Source: Caballeronia mineralivorans PML1(12)
GTDB taxonomy: Bacteria; Pseudomonadota; Gammaproteobacteria; Burkholderiales; Burkholderiaceae
Reading direction: 5' to 3'
DNA: 41,438 bases
Assembly: GCF_001028175.1 (NCBI RefSeq)
Contig: NZ_AEJF01000259.1
Location: 1-41,438 of the forward strand
Shown: piece by piece, positions 7,364 through 15,661 of the stretch
Layout: every line of letters starts with the position of its first letter
Position numbering within the stretch: position 1 is the stretch's first letter
The notes under the pieces: generated by a model
Told to the model about the DNA's origin: nothing
Database searches by the model: none
What the model saw: the letters and a program-made list of their open reading frames with translations, nothing else
Translations under genes and position numbers: made by a program

Positions 7364-7837
7364 TCACTCGCCCCGGTAAGCCCGCTCCAGCCCCGCGATA
7401 TCGAGCTTGATCATGCCCATCATCGCGCGCATGACACGCGACGATTTCTCGGCGTCCGGGTCCTGAAGCAATCTGCCGAGCGTCAACGGCACGATCTGCC
7501 ACGACACGCCGAACTTGTCCGTGATCCAGCCGCACTGCTGCGGCTTACCGCCGTCGCCGAGGCGGGCCCATAAGTTGTCGACTTCTTCCTGGGTTTCACA
7601 ATCGACAAACATCGAAATGGCAGGCGTAAAGGTGAACACTGGGCCGCCGTTCAACGCCTTGAACGCCTGGCCTTCCAGTTCAAACGCAATGCCCATGACC
7701 GAGCCCTTCGGTCCCGGTCCTGAGTCGCCAGATCGCATGACAGACACGATTCGCGAGTTGTTGAAGATGCTGGTGTAGAACTGCGCGGCTTCCTCTGCGT
7801 TGTTATCGAACCATAGAAAAGGTGAAATCTTTTGCAT
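7364..7837 (-). CDS. VOC family protein (PhnB/3-demethylubiquinone methyltransferase-like domain)
   Basis: A 157-aa vicinal-oxygen-chelate fold protein of the group often named 3-demethylubiquinone-9 3-methyltransferase or PhnB-like. Seen here: the opening MQKISPFLWFDNNAEEAAQF with YTSIF, the ALNGGP motif, FVDCETQEEVDNLWARL, and GWITDKFGVSWQIVP. These are family signatures, and no methyltransferase cofactor motif is present, so the old enzyme name should not be taken literally. AGGAG lies 6 bases before the ATG at 7837. It is followed, on the same strand, by NIPSNAP and preceded by another VOC gene; gaps are 95-140 bases. Confidence 0.88.
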   Translation of the reverse strand: MQKISPFLWFDNNAEEAAQFYTSIFNNSRIVSVMRSGDSGPGPKGSVMGIAFELEGQAFKALNGGPVFTFTPAISMFVDCETQEEVDNLWARLGDGGKPQQCGWITDKFGVSWQIVPLTLGRLLQDPDAEKSSRVMRAMMGMIKLDIAGLERAYRGE

Positions 7838-7932
7838 GGAAACTCCTGGAGGTCTGCGAGTTTGACCGGTACGGCGCCGCACACTGACACGTCAGTACGC
7901 GGCGCCGTTCTCTATCACGCTTCTTTCAGTAG

Positions 7933-8403
7933 TTACCTCGGCATCTCTTTCGCCATGTTTTCCTGGATCTGTTCCGGAGTCAGATCCCGCGTGTGAGTCG
8001 CGAGCGACCAGCGGTGACCGAACGGATCCTCAATCTGCCCGTAGCGGTCGCCCCAGAACATATCGCTGACGGGCATCGTCACCTTTGCGCCGGCTGCGAC
8101 GGCTTGGGCGACCGAGGCATCGACGTCCTTCGTGTACAAATGCAGCGTGACGGGCGAGCCTTTCAGTGTCAGCGGGCTGCTATTGCCGCAATTCGGAAAT
8201 TCTTCTGCCAGCATCAGCGTCGAATCGCCGATGGTGAGCATGGCGTGCATCACCGTGTTGTCGGGACCAGGCAAGCGCATTTGTTCGACAGCATTGAACG
8301 CTTTCTTATAGAACTCGATGGCGTCGGAGGCGCCCTTGCAAACCAGATGAGGCGTGATCGTATGCATCCCTTCCGGGATCGGTTTGACAGCTGAAGTGGA
8401 CAT
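7933..8403 (-). CDS. VOC family glyoxalase/PhnB-like protein
   Basis: A 156-aa VOC-superfamily protein with the motifs TITPHLVCKGASDAIEFYKK, MHAMLTIGDSTLMLAEEFP, LHLYTKDVDASVAQAVAAGA and FWGDRYGQIEDPFGHRW. The last is the typical glyoxalase/PhnB-like C-terminal signature, with Asp/Glu/His available as metal ligands. The substrate is unknown. The ATG at 8403 follows TAGGAG at about 8 bases; the longer frame to 8475 lacks a site. It pairs with the VOC gene downstream, probably by duplication of function rather than of sequence, since the two differ clearly. Confidence 0.88.
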   Translation of the reverse strand: MSTSAVKPIPEGMHTITPHLVCKGASDAIEFYKKAFNAVEQMRLPGPDNTVMHAMLTIGDSTLMLAEEFPNCGNSSPLTLKGSPVTLHLYTKDVDASVAQAVAAGAKVTMPVSDMFWGDRYGQIEDPFGHRWSLATHTRDLTPEQIQENMAKEMPR

Positions 8404-8521
8404 TGCTGTGCTCCTAGATGTAACGGGTTGACCAACTGGAGAGACGGTGCCCAAACAGGCGCCCTCTGTCGACACGACGTGCGATCAGCCCGCAAATCGA
8501 CACATCGGCGAGACTTTTTTT

Positions 8522-8659
8522 ATGCGAACCGGTGTTCAGTTGCTGCGGCGGGCTGGTTTATTGGCGTCAGGCCCCGGAAAATTGCCGGAGCGTATGGAGC
8601 GAGCCGGTTCGTGCGCCCATTGTCCTGCACGGAACCAACTGATTTGTGACGACGTGTAA
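8522..8659 (+). CDS. Small cysteine-containing ORF (45 aa), uncertain
   Basis: A 45-codon frame starting MRTGVQLLRRAGLLASGPGK and ending SCAHCPARNQLICDDV. The CxxCPARxxxIC pattern resembles the cysteine-rich N-terminal motif of Fnr-type regulators, but the protein stops right after it with two stop codons in a row. It may be a small zinc- or metal-binding protein, a remnant, or chance. The only upstream site is a weak GGCGAG. The gap 8404-8719 otherwise holds no gene. Confidence 0.3.
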   Translation: MRTGVQLLRRAGLLASGPGKLPERMERAGSCAHCPARNQLICDDV

Positions 8660-8719
8660 TAACAAGCCGGCAAGCGCAGTCACATCGGACATGTGTTCAG
8701 AAACGCGGCGCCGGCATCG

Positions 8720-9844
8720 CTACGCGATCCGTACCCACCCATTCGCCTTCGACGACGCCAGCACCGCATCCACGATGCGCGCCGAGCGCCAGCCGTCGTC
8801 GAATGTCGGCAAGCCATCGCGCGTTTCTCCGCGAATCACCGCGTAAGTGTCCGCCACGAACGCCTCGAAACACTGTGCGTAACCCTGCGCATGCCCCGCC
8901 GGTAACGTGGCTAGGCGGCGCTGCTCAGCGCTTCCACGCGACGGATCGCGCACCAGCAAGCGCGTGGAATCGCGCCCGCCGACCCATAGCCGTTCCGGGT
9001 CCTCCTGATCGAATACAAGGCTCGCCTTCGCGCCATCGATTTCGAACCAAAGCCGGTTCTTGCGCCCCGCCGACACCTGGCTGACGCTCAGCGTCGTGAG
9101 CACGCCGCTTTTTGTGCGCAGCAACGCGACGGCGACATCCTCCGTACCGACCATCTGGGTCGGCCCGCCTTTAACCGCCGCGGTGAACGATTGCACAGAA
9201 CCGGCCGGACGTTCGGCGACCGTTGTCTGCAGGCTCGCTACGACCGAGTCGAAACGCTCGCCGCTGATCCATTCCACGAGGTCGCACCAGTGCGAGCCGA
9301 TGTCCGCGAATGCCCGCGACGCTCCGCCCAAGGCGGCATCGATGCGCCAGTTGGTATCGTCGGCACCCAGCAGCCAGTCCTGGAGATAACTGCCGTGCAT
9401 CAGTTGCAGCGGACCCACGCTGCCGTCCTGCACAAGCGCACGGGCTTCGCGGACCATCGGGTGATAGCGGTAGACGAATGGAACCGTCGCGATACGGCCC
9501 GACTTGCGCGCGGCGAGCGCAAGCGCTTCGGCGTCGCGAGCACTGGTCGCCAGCGGCTTCTCGCAAATGACGTGCTTGCCGGCGTCGAGCGCGGCCATCG
9601 CGAGGCGAAAATGGCTGGCGTTCGGCGTGCACACGTGGATAACCGACACTGAAGGATCTGCAATCGCCGCTTGCGCCGATGCATAACCACGTTCAATTCC
9701 CAGCCGTTCGGCCGCCTCCGCCGCACGGCTTTCACTCGATGAAGCAATGCCGCGCACCGTTGCACCGGCGAGCCGTATTGCGCGCGTATGTACCTCGCCC
9801 ATCATGCCCGCGCCGATGATCGCGACGCCCAATGTCTCCGCCAT
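8720..9844 (-). CDS. Gfo/Idh/MocA family oxidoreductase
   Basis: A 374-aa NAD(P)-dependent oxidoreductase of the glucose-fructose oxidoreductase/inositol dehydrogenase family. The N-terminal Rossmann motif is GVAIIGAGMMGEVHTRAI, followed by HVCTPNASH and the conserved catalytic EKPLA near residue 95. The C-terminal alpha/beta substrate domain contains GSHWCDLVEW, in which D and H take the usual catalytic positions. The substrate is probably a sugar, inositol or related polyol, but nothing nearby specifies which. GGAG precedes the ATG at 9844. The gene stands alone, without transporter or regulator neighbours. Confidence 0.9.
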   Translation of the reverse strand: MAETLGVAIIGAGMMGEVHTRAIRLAGATVRGIASSSESRAAEAAERLGIERGYASAQAAIADPSVSVIHVCTPNASHFRLAMAALDAGKHVICEKPLATSARDAEALALAARKSGRIATVPFVYRYHPMVREARALVQDGSVGPLQLMHGSYLQDWLLGADDTNWRIDAALGGASRAFADIGSHWCDLVEWISGERFDSVVASLQTTVAERPAGSVQSFTAAVKGGPTQMVGTEDVAVALLRTKSGVLTTLSVSQVSAGRKNRLWFEIDGAKASLVFDQEDPERLWVGGRDSTRLLVRDPSRGSAEQRRLATLPAGHAQGYAQCFEAFVADTYAVIRGETRDGLPTFDDGWRSARIVDAVLASSKANGWVRIA

Positions 9845-10044
9845 GCTGCGCTCCGTTCTTGGTTTCTCGAAGCACGATACCCGCTGAGCGCGGGTCGGGG
9901 CAATCGGGGGATGCGTGCCGCTGCAATATGTCCCTGTTTTGCCCCTGCCTCACTTGTGTACACTCATGTGCCGGCGACTTTCGGCGCGTAGAAATTTCGC
10001 CAAATTCTCCTAAAGTTTTCCCAACCGCTGCCGAAAGCCCGTTT

Positions 10045-10290
10045 ATGGACCACGAAATCACTCCGCCCGCCGATCCAAACGATCCGACCTTTCTGAGGGC
10101 GAGAGCGTTGAGTCTGAGCGTCGGTGCCATTCGCAAGGCCCAAGGCAAAAAATGCCCCGGCGATTTCCCGGTCGGCACGATCGAATGGCATGCGGTGGTC
10201 GAAGAATTTGCGAATGATGTACTGAAAGCGATGCTTTCGGAACCGGATTTGCCGATCCTCGAATTCAAACGCGACAACGCCAGAAAATAA
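10045..10290 (+). CDS. Hypothetical small protein (81 aa)
   Basis: An 81-aa soluble protein starting MDHEITPPADPNDPTFLRAR, with no membrane segment and no motif I recognise. Its codon use resembles that of its neighbours and it ends just before a strong terminator, both of which support a real gene. A longer frame reaches 9832 but runs back into the oxidoreductase start, so the ATG at 10045 is preferred, although its ribosome-binding site is weak. It is convergent with the MerR gene. The function is unknown. Confidence 0.55.
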   Translation: MDHEITPPADPNDPTFLRARALSLSVGAIRKAQGKKCPGDFPVGTIEWHAVVEEFANDVLKAMLSEPDLPILEFKRDNARK

Positions 10291-10353
10291 CCGTTTCAGG
10301 CGATGCTTAAAGCGGGTAAAACCGAGCACCCGTTCCCGGCCCGATCAAAATGA

Positions 10354-10388
10354 AAAAAGGCGTCGCTGATTAATCGCGACGCCTTTTT
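10354..10388. terminator. Bidirectional terminator
   Basis: GGCGTCGC (10359-10366) pairs with GCGACGCC (10376-10383), with an A-run before and TTTTT after. It serves both the 81-aa gene on the plus strand and the MerR gene on the minus strand. Confidence 0.85.
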
Positions 10389-10418
10389 GCTTGAGTTTTG
10401 CTTGAATCCTGCCGGCTC

Positions 10419-10808
10419 TCATCCGCCCAGTAAATCGATCACTTGCAAAATGTCCTTGCGCAATTGATCGACATCGACCGCAACATTCACTTGAGGAACC
10501 GCGCCGCCTTCCTGCATGTCCTCAATATCGCCGGACGAGCCATTCGGACGCCCATGTGAATCAAGTCGGTTACGCGCGCCATTGATCGTGAAACCCTGCT
10601 CATAAAGCAATTCACGGATGCGGCGAATCAGCAGTACTTCGTGATGCTGATAATAGCGACGGTTACCCCGCCGCTTGACAGGCCTCAGTTGCGTGAACTC
10701 CTGTTCCCAGTAGCGCAGCACGTGCGGCTTGACACCGCATAGCTCGCTGACCTCACCAATTGTGAAGTAGCGTTTAGCCGGAATCGGAGGCAGGACGACT
10801 TTTTCCAT
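10419..10808 (-). CDS. MerR family transcriptional regulator
   Basis: A 129-aa MerR-type regulator. The N-terminal winged helix is explicit: KRYFTIGEVSELCGVKPHVL, then RYWEQEF, then RRGNRRYY, the second wing region. The C-terminal part is short, with a VDVDQLRKDILQVIDLL helix for dimerisation and no metal-binding cysteines, so it is not a metal sensor of the classical type. Gene order next to ihfA and pheT is characteristic of Betaproteobacteria, where this gene is annotated only as MerR. The codon before the ATG at 10808 is ACG preceded by TTG, so the ATG is taken as start; a strong ribosome-binding site is not visible. Confidence 0.9.
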   Translation of the reverse strand: MEKVVLPPIPAKRYFTIGEVSELCGVKPHVLRYWEQEFTQLRPVKRRGNRRYYQHHEVLLIRRIRELLYEQGFTINGARNRLDSHGRPNGSSGDIEDMQEGGAVPQVNVAVDVDQLRKDILQVIDLLGG

Positions 10809-10896
10809 CGTCAATCAACCATCGTGGTGAATGTCGCGAATGGGGCGAATGTCGCTAATAAGCGCTCGGGCAGCACACGGCAAAATGCCCGTCACG

Positions 10897-11307
10897 TCAG
10901 CGGCCGAAACTGTTTTCAGCACCGGCTTCGACCAGCGCTTTCAACTTCTGACTCGCATGAAACGTGACGACACGGCGCGCCGCGATGGGAATGGCTTCCC
11001 CCGTTTTTGGATTACGTCCGGGACGCTGCGGTTTGTCGCGTAGCTGAAAGTTGCCAAAGCCGGATAGCTTGACACTGTCGCCGCTTTCAAGCGCGTCGCG
11101 AATGACCTCGAAAAATGCTTCCACCATGTCTTTGGCTTCGCGCTTATTCAACCCGACATGGTCAAATAGCATCTCCGCCAATTCGGCTTTTGTCAGCGTA
11201 GGCGTTTCTGCCGTTGCCGCACCGTTCGAAGTGGGAACATCTCGGATCATGGCGCTACGTTGCGCCGAAAGAAGGGCTTCGAAATCACTCGAGTTCATTT
11301 GGTTCAT
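10897..11307 (-). CDS. ihfA: Integration host factor subunit alpha
   Basis: This 136-aa nucleoid protein is the alpha subunit of IHF, which bends DNA at specific sites together with IhfB and assists recombination, replication and transcription. The core from TLTKAELAEMLFDHVGL to the end aligns with the usual protein of about 99 aa, including KLSGFGNFQLRDKPQRPGRN and the beta-arm PKTGEAIPI that inserts into the minor groove. The first 35 or so residues (MNQMNSSDFEALLSAQRSAM onward) are an extra polar extension, a trait I associate with Burkholderia-group proteins. An internal ATG at 11298 could also be used. It lies 47 bases after pheT, probably in the same transcript, the usual order in Proteobacteria. 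Confidence 0.95.
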   Translation of the reverse strand: MNQMNSSDFEALLSAQRSAMIRDVPTSNGAATAETPTLTKAELAEMLFDHVGLNKREAKDMVEAFFEVIRDALESGDSVKLSGFGNFQLRDKPQRPGRNPKTGEAIPIAARRVVTFHASQKLKALVEAGAENSFGR

Positions 11308-11354
11308 ATCGAAAAAATGGCGTAACGATGAAGACGGAGGGGGCCAACTGCAGG

Positions 11355-13787
11355 CTACCCGCGCAATCGCGCGCCATGTACTCGAGCCAAGCGTTCCACC
11401 AGCGTTTTGATGGCCGTTTCGACCGTTTCGTCCTGAAGCGTCCCGCCAGTATCTTGCAACGTTACACGGAAGGCAAGGCTTTTCTCATGCGCGTCCAACC
11501 CACCGGAAGTGCTTGATTTTGGACGAAATTCGTCGAATAAAGCAACCCTGGTGACATGCTTGCAGGCAGGCTCCGAACGGGCACTTTCCAGCTCGTCGAT
11601 GAGTGCCTGCACTTGAACTTTTTGATCCACAACGATCGCGATATCGCGGCGAACCGGCGGGAATTTCGGTACGTCCGAAGGCACCGGTAACGCGCGTTGC
11701 ATCAATGCCTCGGCTTCGATTTCGAACAAAACCGGTGCATGCGGCAGGTCGTATTTCTGCATCCAGCGCGGATGCAGGTCGCCGATCCAGCCTACCGCCC
11801 GGCCGTCGATTTCGATCCGGGCGCTGCGTCCCGGGTGCAGCGCCGGATGTTCCGCTTTCACGAAACGCGGCGCGACCGGCGCGAACAGTGCTTCCACGTC
11901 GCCTTTCACGTCGAAGAAGTCGACCGTGCGGGACGGCGCACCCCACTGCTCTTCGAGCGCGGGACCGTAAGCCAGACCGCCGATCATCTTCGGCTGGTCG
12001 AAACCTTCAATGGCCAACTCGCCGGCCTTGATCGCCGGGTCGTGCAGGAACACACGACCCGCTTCGAACACGCGGATCCGGTCTGCGCGACGGTTCAGGT
12101 TGTAGCGCAGCACGCTGATCAGGCTGCCGAACAAGGTCGTACGCATGACCGAAAGCTGGCTTGCGATCGGGTTCAGCAATTTCACCGGGTTATCGTTGCC
12201 CGCGAAATCCGCTTCCCATTCGGCATCGACGAAACTGAAATTCACCGTCTCCGCGTAATCTCGCGCGGCGACCGCGTGGCGCAGCACGTGAATCGAACGC
12301 TTCGTCTCGTTGGTCGGCCGCATTTCGCTGGTCGCGACCGGCGGACGCGCGGGAATCTTCTCGAAGCCGTAAATGCGCGCGACTTCCTCGATCAGATCCT
12401 CTTCAATCTCGATATCGAAACGATACGGCGGCGGCGTCACGGCGAAGATATCGCCGTCGTGCGTGAACGTCAGGCCGAGCCGCGTGAAAATCTGTGCGAT
12501 TTCTTCCGCGCCGATCGCCACGCCGATAATCCGGTTCGCCCGCGAAACGCGCATGCTCACCGGCTCGCGTGTCGGCACATTGAGCGTCTGGTCATCTACA
12601 GGACCGGCATTGCCGCCGCAAATATCGAGAATCAGGCGCGAAATACGCTCGATATGCTCGACGGTCGTCGAATAATCGACCCCACGTTCGAAGCGATGCG
12701 CCGCGTCGGTGGAAAAGTTGTACTTGCGCGCGCGGCCGCGGATGCTGTCCGGCCACCAGAACGCAGCTTCCAGATAAATGTTGGTCGTATCGAGCGAAAC
12801 GGCCGTGCTGTCGCCGCCCATGATTCCGGCGAGGCTTTCGACGTGCTGGTCGTCGGCGATCACACCGACGGTTTCATCCAGTTCGACCGTGTTGCCGTTT
12901 AGCAGCTTGAGCGACTCGCCCTTTTTACCCCAGCGCACTTCGATGCCACCGTGAATCTTGTCCAGATCGAACACATGCGTCGGCCGGCCGAGTTCGAGCA
13001 TCACGTAATTCGAGATATCGACGAGGGCGGAAATGCTGCGCTGTCCCGAGCGCTCAAGACGCTCGACCATCCAATGCGGCGTTTTCGCGTGCGCGTTCAC
13101 GCCGCGAATCACGCGACCTGAAAAACGTCCGCACAGATCCGGCGCCAGCACGTTGACCGGCAAAATTTCATCGATCGTCACGTCCACCGGCGGCATCTCG
13201 AGCGCATGCAACGGCGCGCCCGTGATCGCGGCGGTTTCCCGCGCGACGCCGAATACCGACAAACAATCGGCCTTGTTCGGTGTGAGTTTGATCTCGAAAA
13301 CGGTGTCGTCGAGATTGAGCGTTTGGCGGATGTCCTGGCCAATCGGGGTATCGGCGGGCAGGATCAGCAAACCGCTGTGATCTTCCGACAGCTTCAGTTC
13401 ACGTGCCGAGCACAACATGCCCTGGCTTTCCACGCCGCGCAACTTGGACAGCTTGATCGCGAACGGCGCACCGCCCGCTTCGGCCGGCGGCAATTCGGCG
13501 CCGACCAGCGCGACCGGCACCTTGATGCCCGGCGACACGTTCGGCGCACCGCACACGATGTTCAGCGTCTCGCCGGTGCCGGCGTCGACCTGACAAACGT
13601 TGAGCTTGTCGGCGTTCGGGTGCTTCGCCACTTCCAGCACCTGCCCGACGACAATCTTCGTGGTCGGCGGCGCGACGGGCGAGAGGCCTTCCACTTCGAG
13701 ACCCGCCATGGTCAGCGCGTGCGAGAGTTCGTCGGTCGAGAGCTTGGGATCGACGAAAGTTCTAAGCCAGGATTCCGGGAATTGCAT
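11355..13787 (-). CDS. pheT: Phenylalanine--tRNA ligase subunit beta
   Basis: The 810-aa large subunit of the cytoplasmic (alpha-beta)2 phenylalanyl-tRNA synthetase. Domains in order: an N-terminal OB-fold tRNA-binding (EMAP-like) module about residues 40-150 (ILPADTPIGQDIRQ lies just after it), B3/B4 editing domains about 210-380, a B5 DNA-binding-like domain about 400-475, the catalytic-like core about 480-690, and the C-terminal anticodon-binding FDX-ACB domain from about 715 (FPPVRRDIAIVVDQ) to the end. The full length matches the family. It follows pheS after 74 bases that contain a hairpin, and leads into ihfA. Confidence 0.97.
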   Translation of the reverse strand: MQFPESWLRTFVDPKLSTDELSHALTMAGLEVEGLSPVAPPTTKIVVGQVLEVAKHPNADKLNVCQVDAGTGETLNIVCGAPNVSPGIKVPVALVGAELPPAEAGGAPFAIKLSKLRGVESQGMLCSARELKLSEDHSGLLILPADTPIGQDIRQTLNLDDTVFEIKLTPNKADCLSVFGVARETAAITGAPLHALEMPPVDVTIDEILPVNVLAPDLCGRFSGRVIRGVNAHAKTPHWMVERLERSGQRSISALVDISNYVMLELGRPTHVFDLDKIHGGIEVRWGKKGESLKLLNGNTVELDETVGVIADDQHVESLAGIMGGDSTAVSLDTTNIYLEAAFWWPDSIRGRARKYNFSTDAAHRFERGVDYSTTVEHIERISRLILDICGGNAGPVDDQTLNVPTREPVSMRVSRANRIIGVAIGAEEIAQIFTRLGLTFTHDGDIFAVTPPPYRFDIEIEEDLIEEVARIYGFEKIPARPPVATSEMRPTNETKRSIHVLRHAVAARDYAETVNFSFVDAEWEADFAGNDNPVKLLNPIASQLSVMRTTLFGSLISVLRYNLNRRADRIRVFEAGRVFLHDPAIKAGELAIEGFDQPKMIGGLAYGPALEEQWGAPSRTVDFFDVKGDVEALFAPVAPRFVKAEHPALHPGRSARIEIDGRAVGWIGDLHPRWMQKYDLPHAPVLFEIEAEALMQRALPVPSDVPKFPPVRRDIAIVVDQKVQVQALIDELESARSEPACKHVTRVALFDEFRPKSSTSGGLDAHEKSLAFRVTLQDTGGTLQDETVETAIKTLVERLARVHGARLRG

Positions 13788-13818
13788 GTGTGTCTAGTTC
13801 GAAATGAGTGGTGTCTGT

Positions 13819-13840
13819 GTCTGGACTACTGCGTCCAGAC
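13819..13840 (-). other. Hairpin in the pheS-pheT spacer
   Basis: GTCTGGAC (13819-13826) pairs exactly with GTCCAGAC (13833-13840) around a 6-base loop. No T-run follows, so it is more likely an mRNA-stabilising or processing hairpin between the two cistrons than a terminator. Confidence 0.55.
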
Positions 13841-13861
13841 CACGGCTCGCAGCAATAAGCG

Positions 13862-14875
13862 TCAGGCAAATTGCTCGAGGAAACGCAGATCGTTTTCGAA
13901 GAAAAGGCGCAGATCCTGCACGCCGTAGCGCAGCATCGTCAGGCGTTCGAGGCCGCTGCCGAATGCAAAACCGATATAGCGTTCTGGGTCGAGTCCCATG
14001 TTGCGGATCACGTTCGGATGAACTTGCCCCGAGCCCGAAATTTCGAGCCATTTACCGGCGTTCTTGCCCTGCTCGAACATCATGTCGATTTCGGCAGACG
14101 GCTCGGTAAACGGAAAATACGACGGCCGGAAGCGCACGAGAATGTCATCGCGCTCGAAAAATTTCTTCAGGAAGTCGGAGTACACGCCCTTCAAGTCGGC
14201 AAAGCTGATGTTCTCGTCGATCCACAAACCTTCGACCTGATTGAACATTGGCGAATGCGTGGCGTCGCTGTCCACCCGATACGTCCGGCCCGGCACGATC
14301 ACCTTGATCGGCGGTTTATTCATGCGCGCGTAGCGCACTTGCATCGGGCTGGTATGCGTGCGCAGCAGCAGTTGCCGGCCATCCGCATCCTTCCCGTCGA
14401 TATAAAACGTGTCCTGCATCGAACGCGCCGGATGATTTTCCGGGCTGTTCAGCGCAGTGAAGTTGTACCAGTCCGTTTCGATCTCGGGGCCATCGGCCAC
14501 ATCGAAACCAATCGTGCTGAAAATCTGTTCCACGCGTTCCCACGTGCGCATCACCGGATGCAGGCTGCCAGCGCCAAGACCGCGGCCAGGCAAGGTGACA
14601 TCGATCGATTCCGATGCCAGCCGCTGATTGAGCAACACATCGGCCAGCGCCTGACGGCGCGCGTTCAGTGCTGCTTCCACCTGTTGCTTGACCGCGTTGA
14701 TGCGTGCGCCTTCGGTCTTGCGGGCTTCCGGGTCGAGTTTGCCCAAGCCTTTCAGCAGTTCCGTGAGCACCCCGGACTTGCCAAGAAAGCGGGCCTTTTC
14801 GTTTTCGAGCGTGGCCGCGTCGGCGGCGTGTTCGAAGGCATTTCGCGCGTCGGCGACAATCTGGTCCAGATCCAT
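13862..14875 (-). CDS. pheS: Phenylalanine--tRNA ligase subunit alpha
   Basis: The 337-aa catalytic subunit of phenylalanyl-tRNA synthetase, a class II enzyme. An N-terminal coiled-coil (about residues 1-90) that contacts tRNA is followed by the class II core: motif 2 around FRPSYFPFTEPSAEID and motif 3 as GFAFGSGLERLTMLRYGV near the C-terminus. HPVMRTWERVEQIF opens the catalytic domain. The start at 14875 (MDLDQIVADA) matches the usual Burkholderia N-terminus; ATGs at 14884 and 14887 lie just upstream in the same frame. It follows rplT across a terminator-like hairpin. Confidence 0.97.
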   Translation of the reverse strand: MDLDQIVADARNAFEHAADAATLENEKARFLGKSGVLTELLKGLGKLDPEARKTEGARINAVKQQVEAALNARRQALADVLLNQRLASESIDVTLPGRGLGAGSLHPVMRTWERVEQIFSTIGFDVADGPEIETDWYNFTALNSPENHPARSMQDTFYIDGKDADGRQLLLRTHTSPMQVRYARMNKPPIKVIVPGRTYRVDSDATHSPMFNQVEGLWIDENISFADLKGVYSDFLKKFFERDDILVRFRPSYFPFTEPSAEIDMMFEQGKNAGKWLEISGSGQVHPNVIRNMGLDPERYIGFAFGSGLERLTMLRYGVQDLRLFFENDLRFLEQFA

Positions 14876-14971
14876 TGATCCCATCATTTCAGCGTCAAAG
14901 TTCTTCTGATCGTTTCCGGGCCGATGTTTGCGCGATGCTTACACGTCGCGCGTCAACCCGGCTTCACCAAC

Positions 14972-15000
14972 AAAAACGGGGCTCGACAAGAGCCCCGTTT
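14972..15000 (-). terminator. Terminator/attenuator-like hairpin between rplT and pheS
   Basis: AAACGGGGCTC (14974-14984) pairs with GAGCCCCGTTT (14990-15000). On the minus strand the stem is followed by TTTTT. It lies between the rplT stop (15075) and the pheS start (14875), so it either ends the infC-rpmI-rplT transcript in part or acts as an attenuator before pheST. I found no phenylalanine-rich leader peptide upstream. Confidence 0.75.
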
Positions 15001-15074
15001 ACGGTCGTTGCGCTGTCCAGTCAAGAACAACGCTACAACGAACCACGCAGTACCAATCTTGCTAACAAGCTCGA

Positions 15075-15434
15075 TCAGGCTGCAACGGCGGCTTTTACTT
15101 GCTTGACGATCGCAGCAAAAGCAGCCTTGTCGAACACAGCCATGTCGGCCAGCACCTTGCGGTCGAGTTCGATCGAAGCCTTCTTCAGGCCGTTGATGAA
15201 CACGCTGTACGTCATGTCGTGCTGACGCACCGCAGCGTTGATACGCGTGATCCACAAAGCACGGAACACACGCTTCTTGTTGCGGCGATCGCGATAGGCA
15301 TATTGCCCGGCGCGCATGACCGCTTGCTTGGCGATGCGATAGACGTTATTGCGACGGCCGCGGTAACCCTTGGCCAGCTTGATGATCTTCTTGTGACGGG
15401 CCCGTGCGGTAACCCCACGTTTGACTCTAGGCAT
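15075..15434 (-). CDS. rplT: 50S ribosomal protein L20
   Basis: The 119-aa ribosomal protein L20, which binds 23S rRNA early in 50S assembly and in E. coli represses its own operon. The basic N-terminal tail (MPRVKRGVTARARHKKIIKL) and the AVRQHDMTYSVFINGLKK region near the C-terminus are typical. Length and sequence are complete. It starts 29 bases after the rpmI stop, in the same operon. Confidence 0.98.
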   Translation of the reverse strand: MPRVKRGVTARARHKKIIKLAKGYRGRRNNVYRIAKQAVMRAGQYAYRDRRNKKRVFRALWITRINAAVRQHDMTYSVFINGLKKASIELDRKVLADMAVFDKAAFAAIVKQVKAAVAA

Positions 15435-15463
15435 AATGCGCTCCTGTGAGTGTCAGTTAAGGG

Positions 15464-15661
15464 TTAAGCGAACGGCAGCATTGCGCGCACGGAGTTCATA
15501 TCTGCATGATGAACAGCCGTGGAACCGCGCAAATGGCGTTTGACCTTGGTGGTCTTCTTCGTCAGGATGTGGCGCTTGAAGGCTTGACCGCGCTTGACGG
15601 TACCGCCCGGACGCACCACGAAGCGCTTTGCAGCACTCTTCTTGGTCTTCATCTTCGGCAT
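15464..15661 (-). CDS. rpmI: 50S ribosomal protein L35
   Basis: The 65-aa ribosomal protein L35, starting MPKMKTKKSAAKRFVVRPGG. It is short and strongly basic, with the typical LTKKTTKVKRHLRGSTAVHH segment. A longer open frame reaches 15745, but the standard N-terminus begins at 15661, after AGTAGTTTC on the minus strand. It lies downstream of infC across a 214-base spacer and upstream of rplT. Confidence 0.97.
   Translation of the reverse strand: MPKMKTKKSAAKRFVVRPGGTVKRGQAFKRHILTKKTTKVKRHLRGSTAVHHADMNSVRAMLPFA

Noticed and set aside
11697..12902. Long plus-strand frame of 401 codons opposite pheT
   Set aside because: It is a shadow of the GC-rich pheT reading frame, with arginine- and histidine-rich composition.
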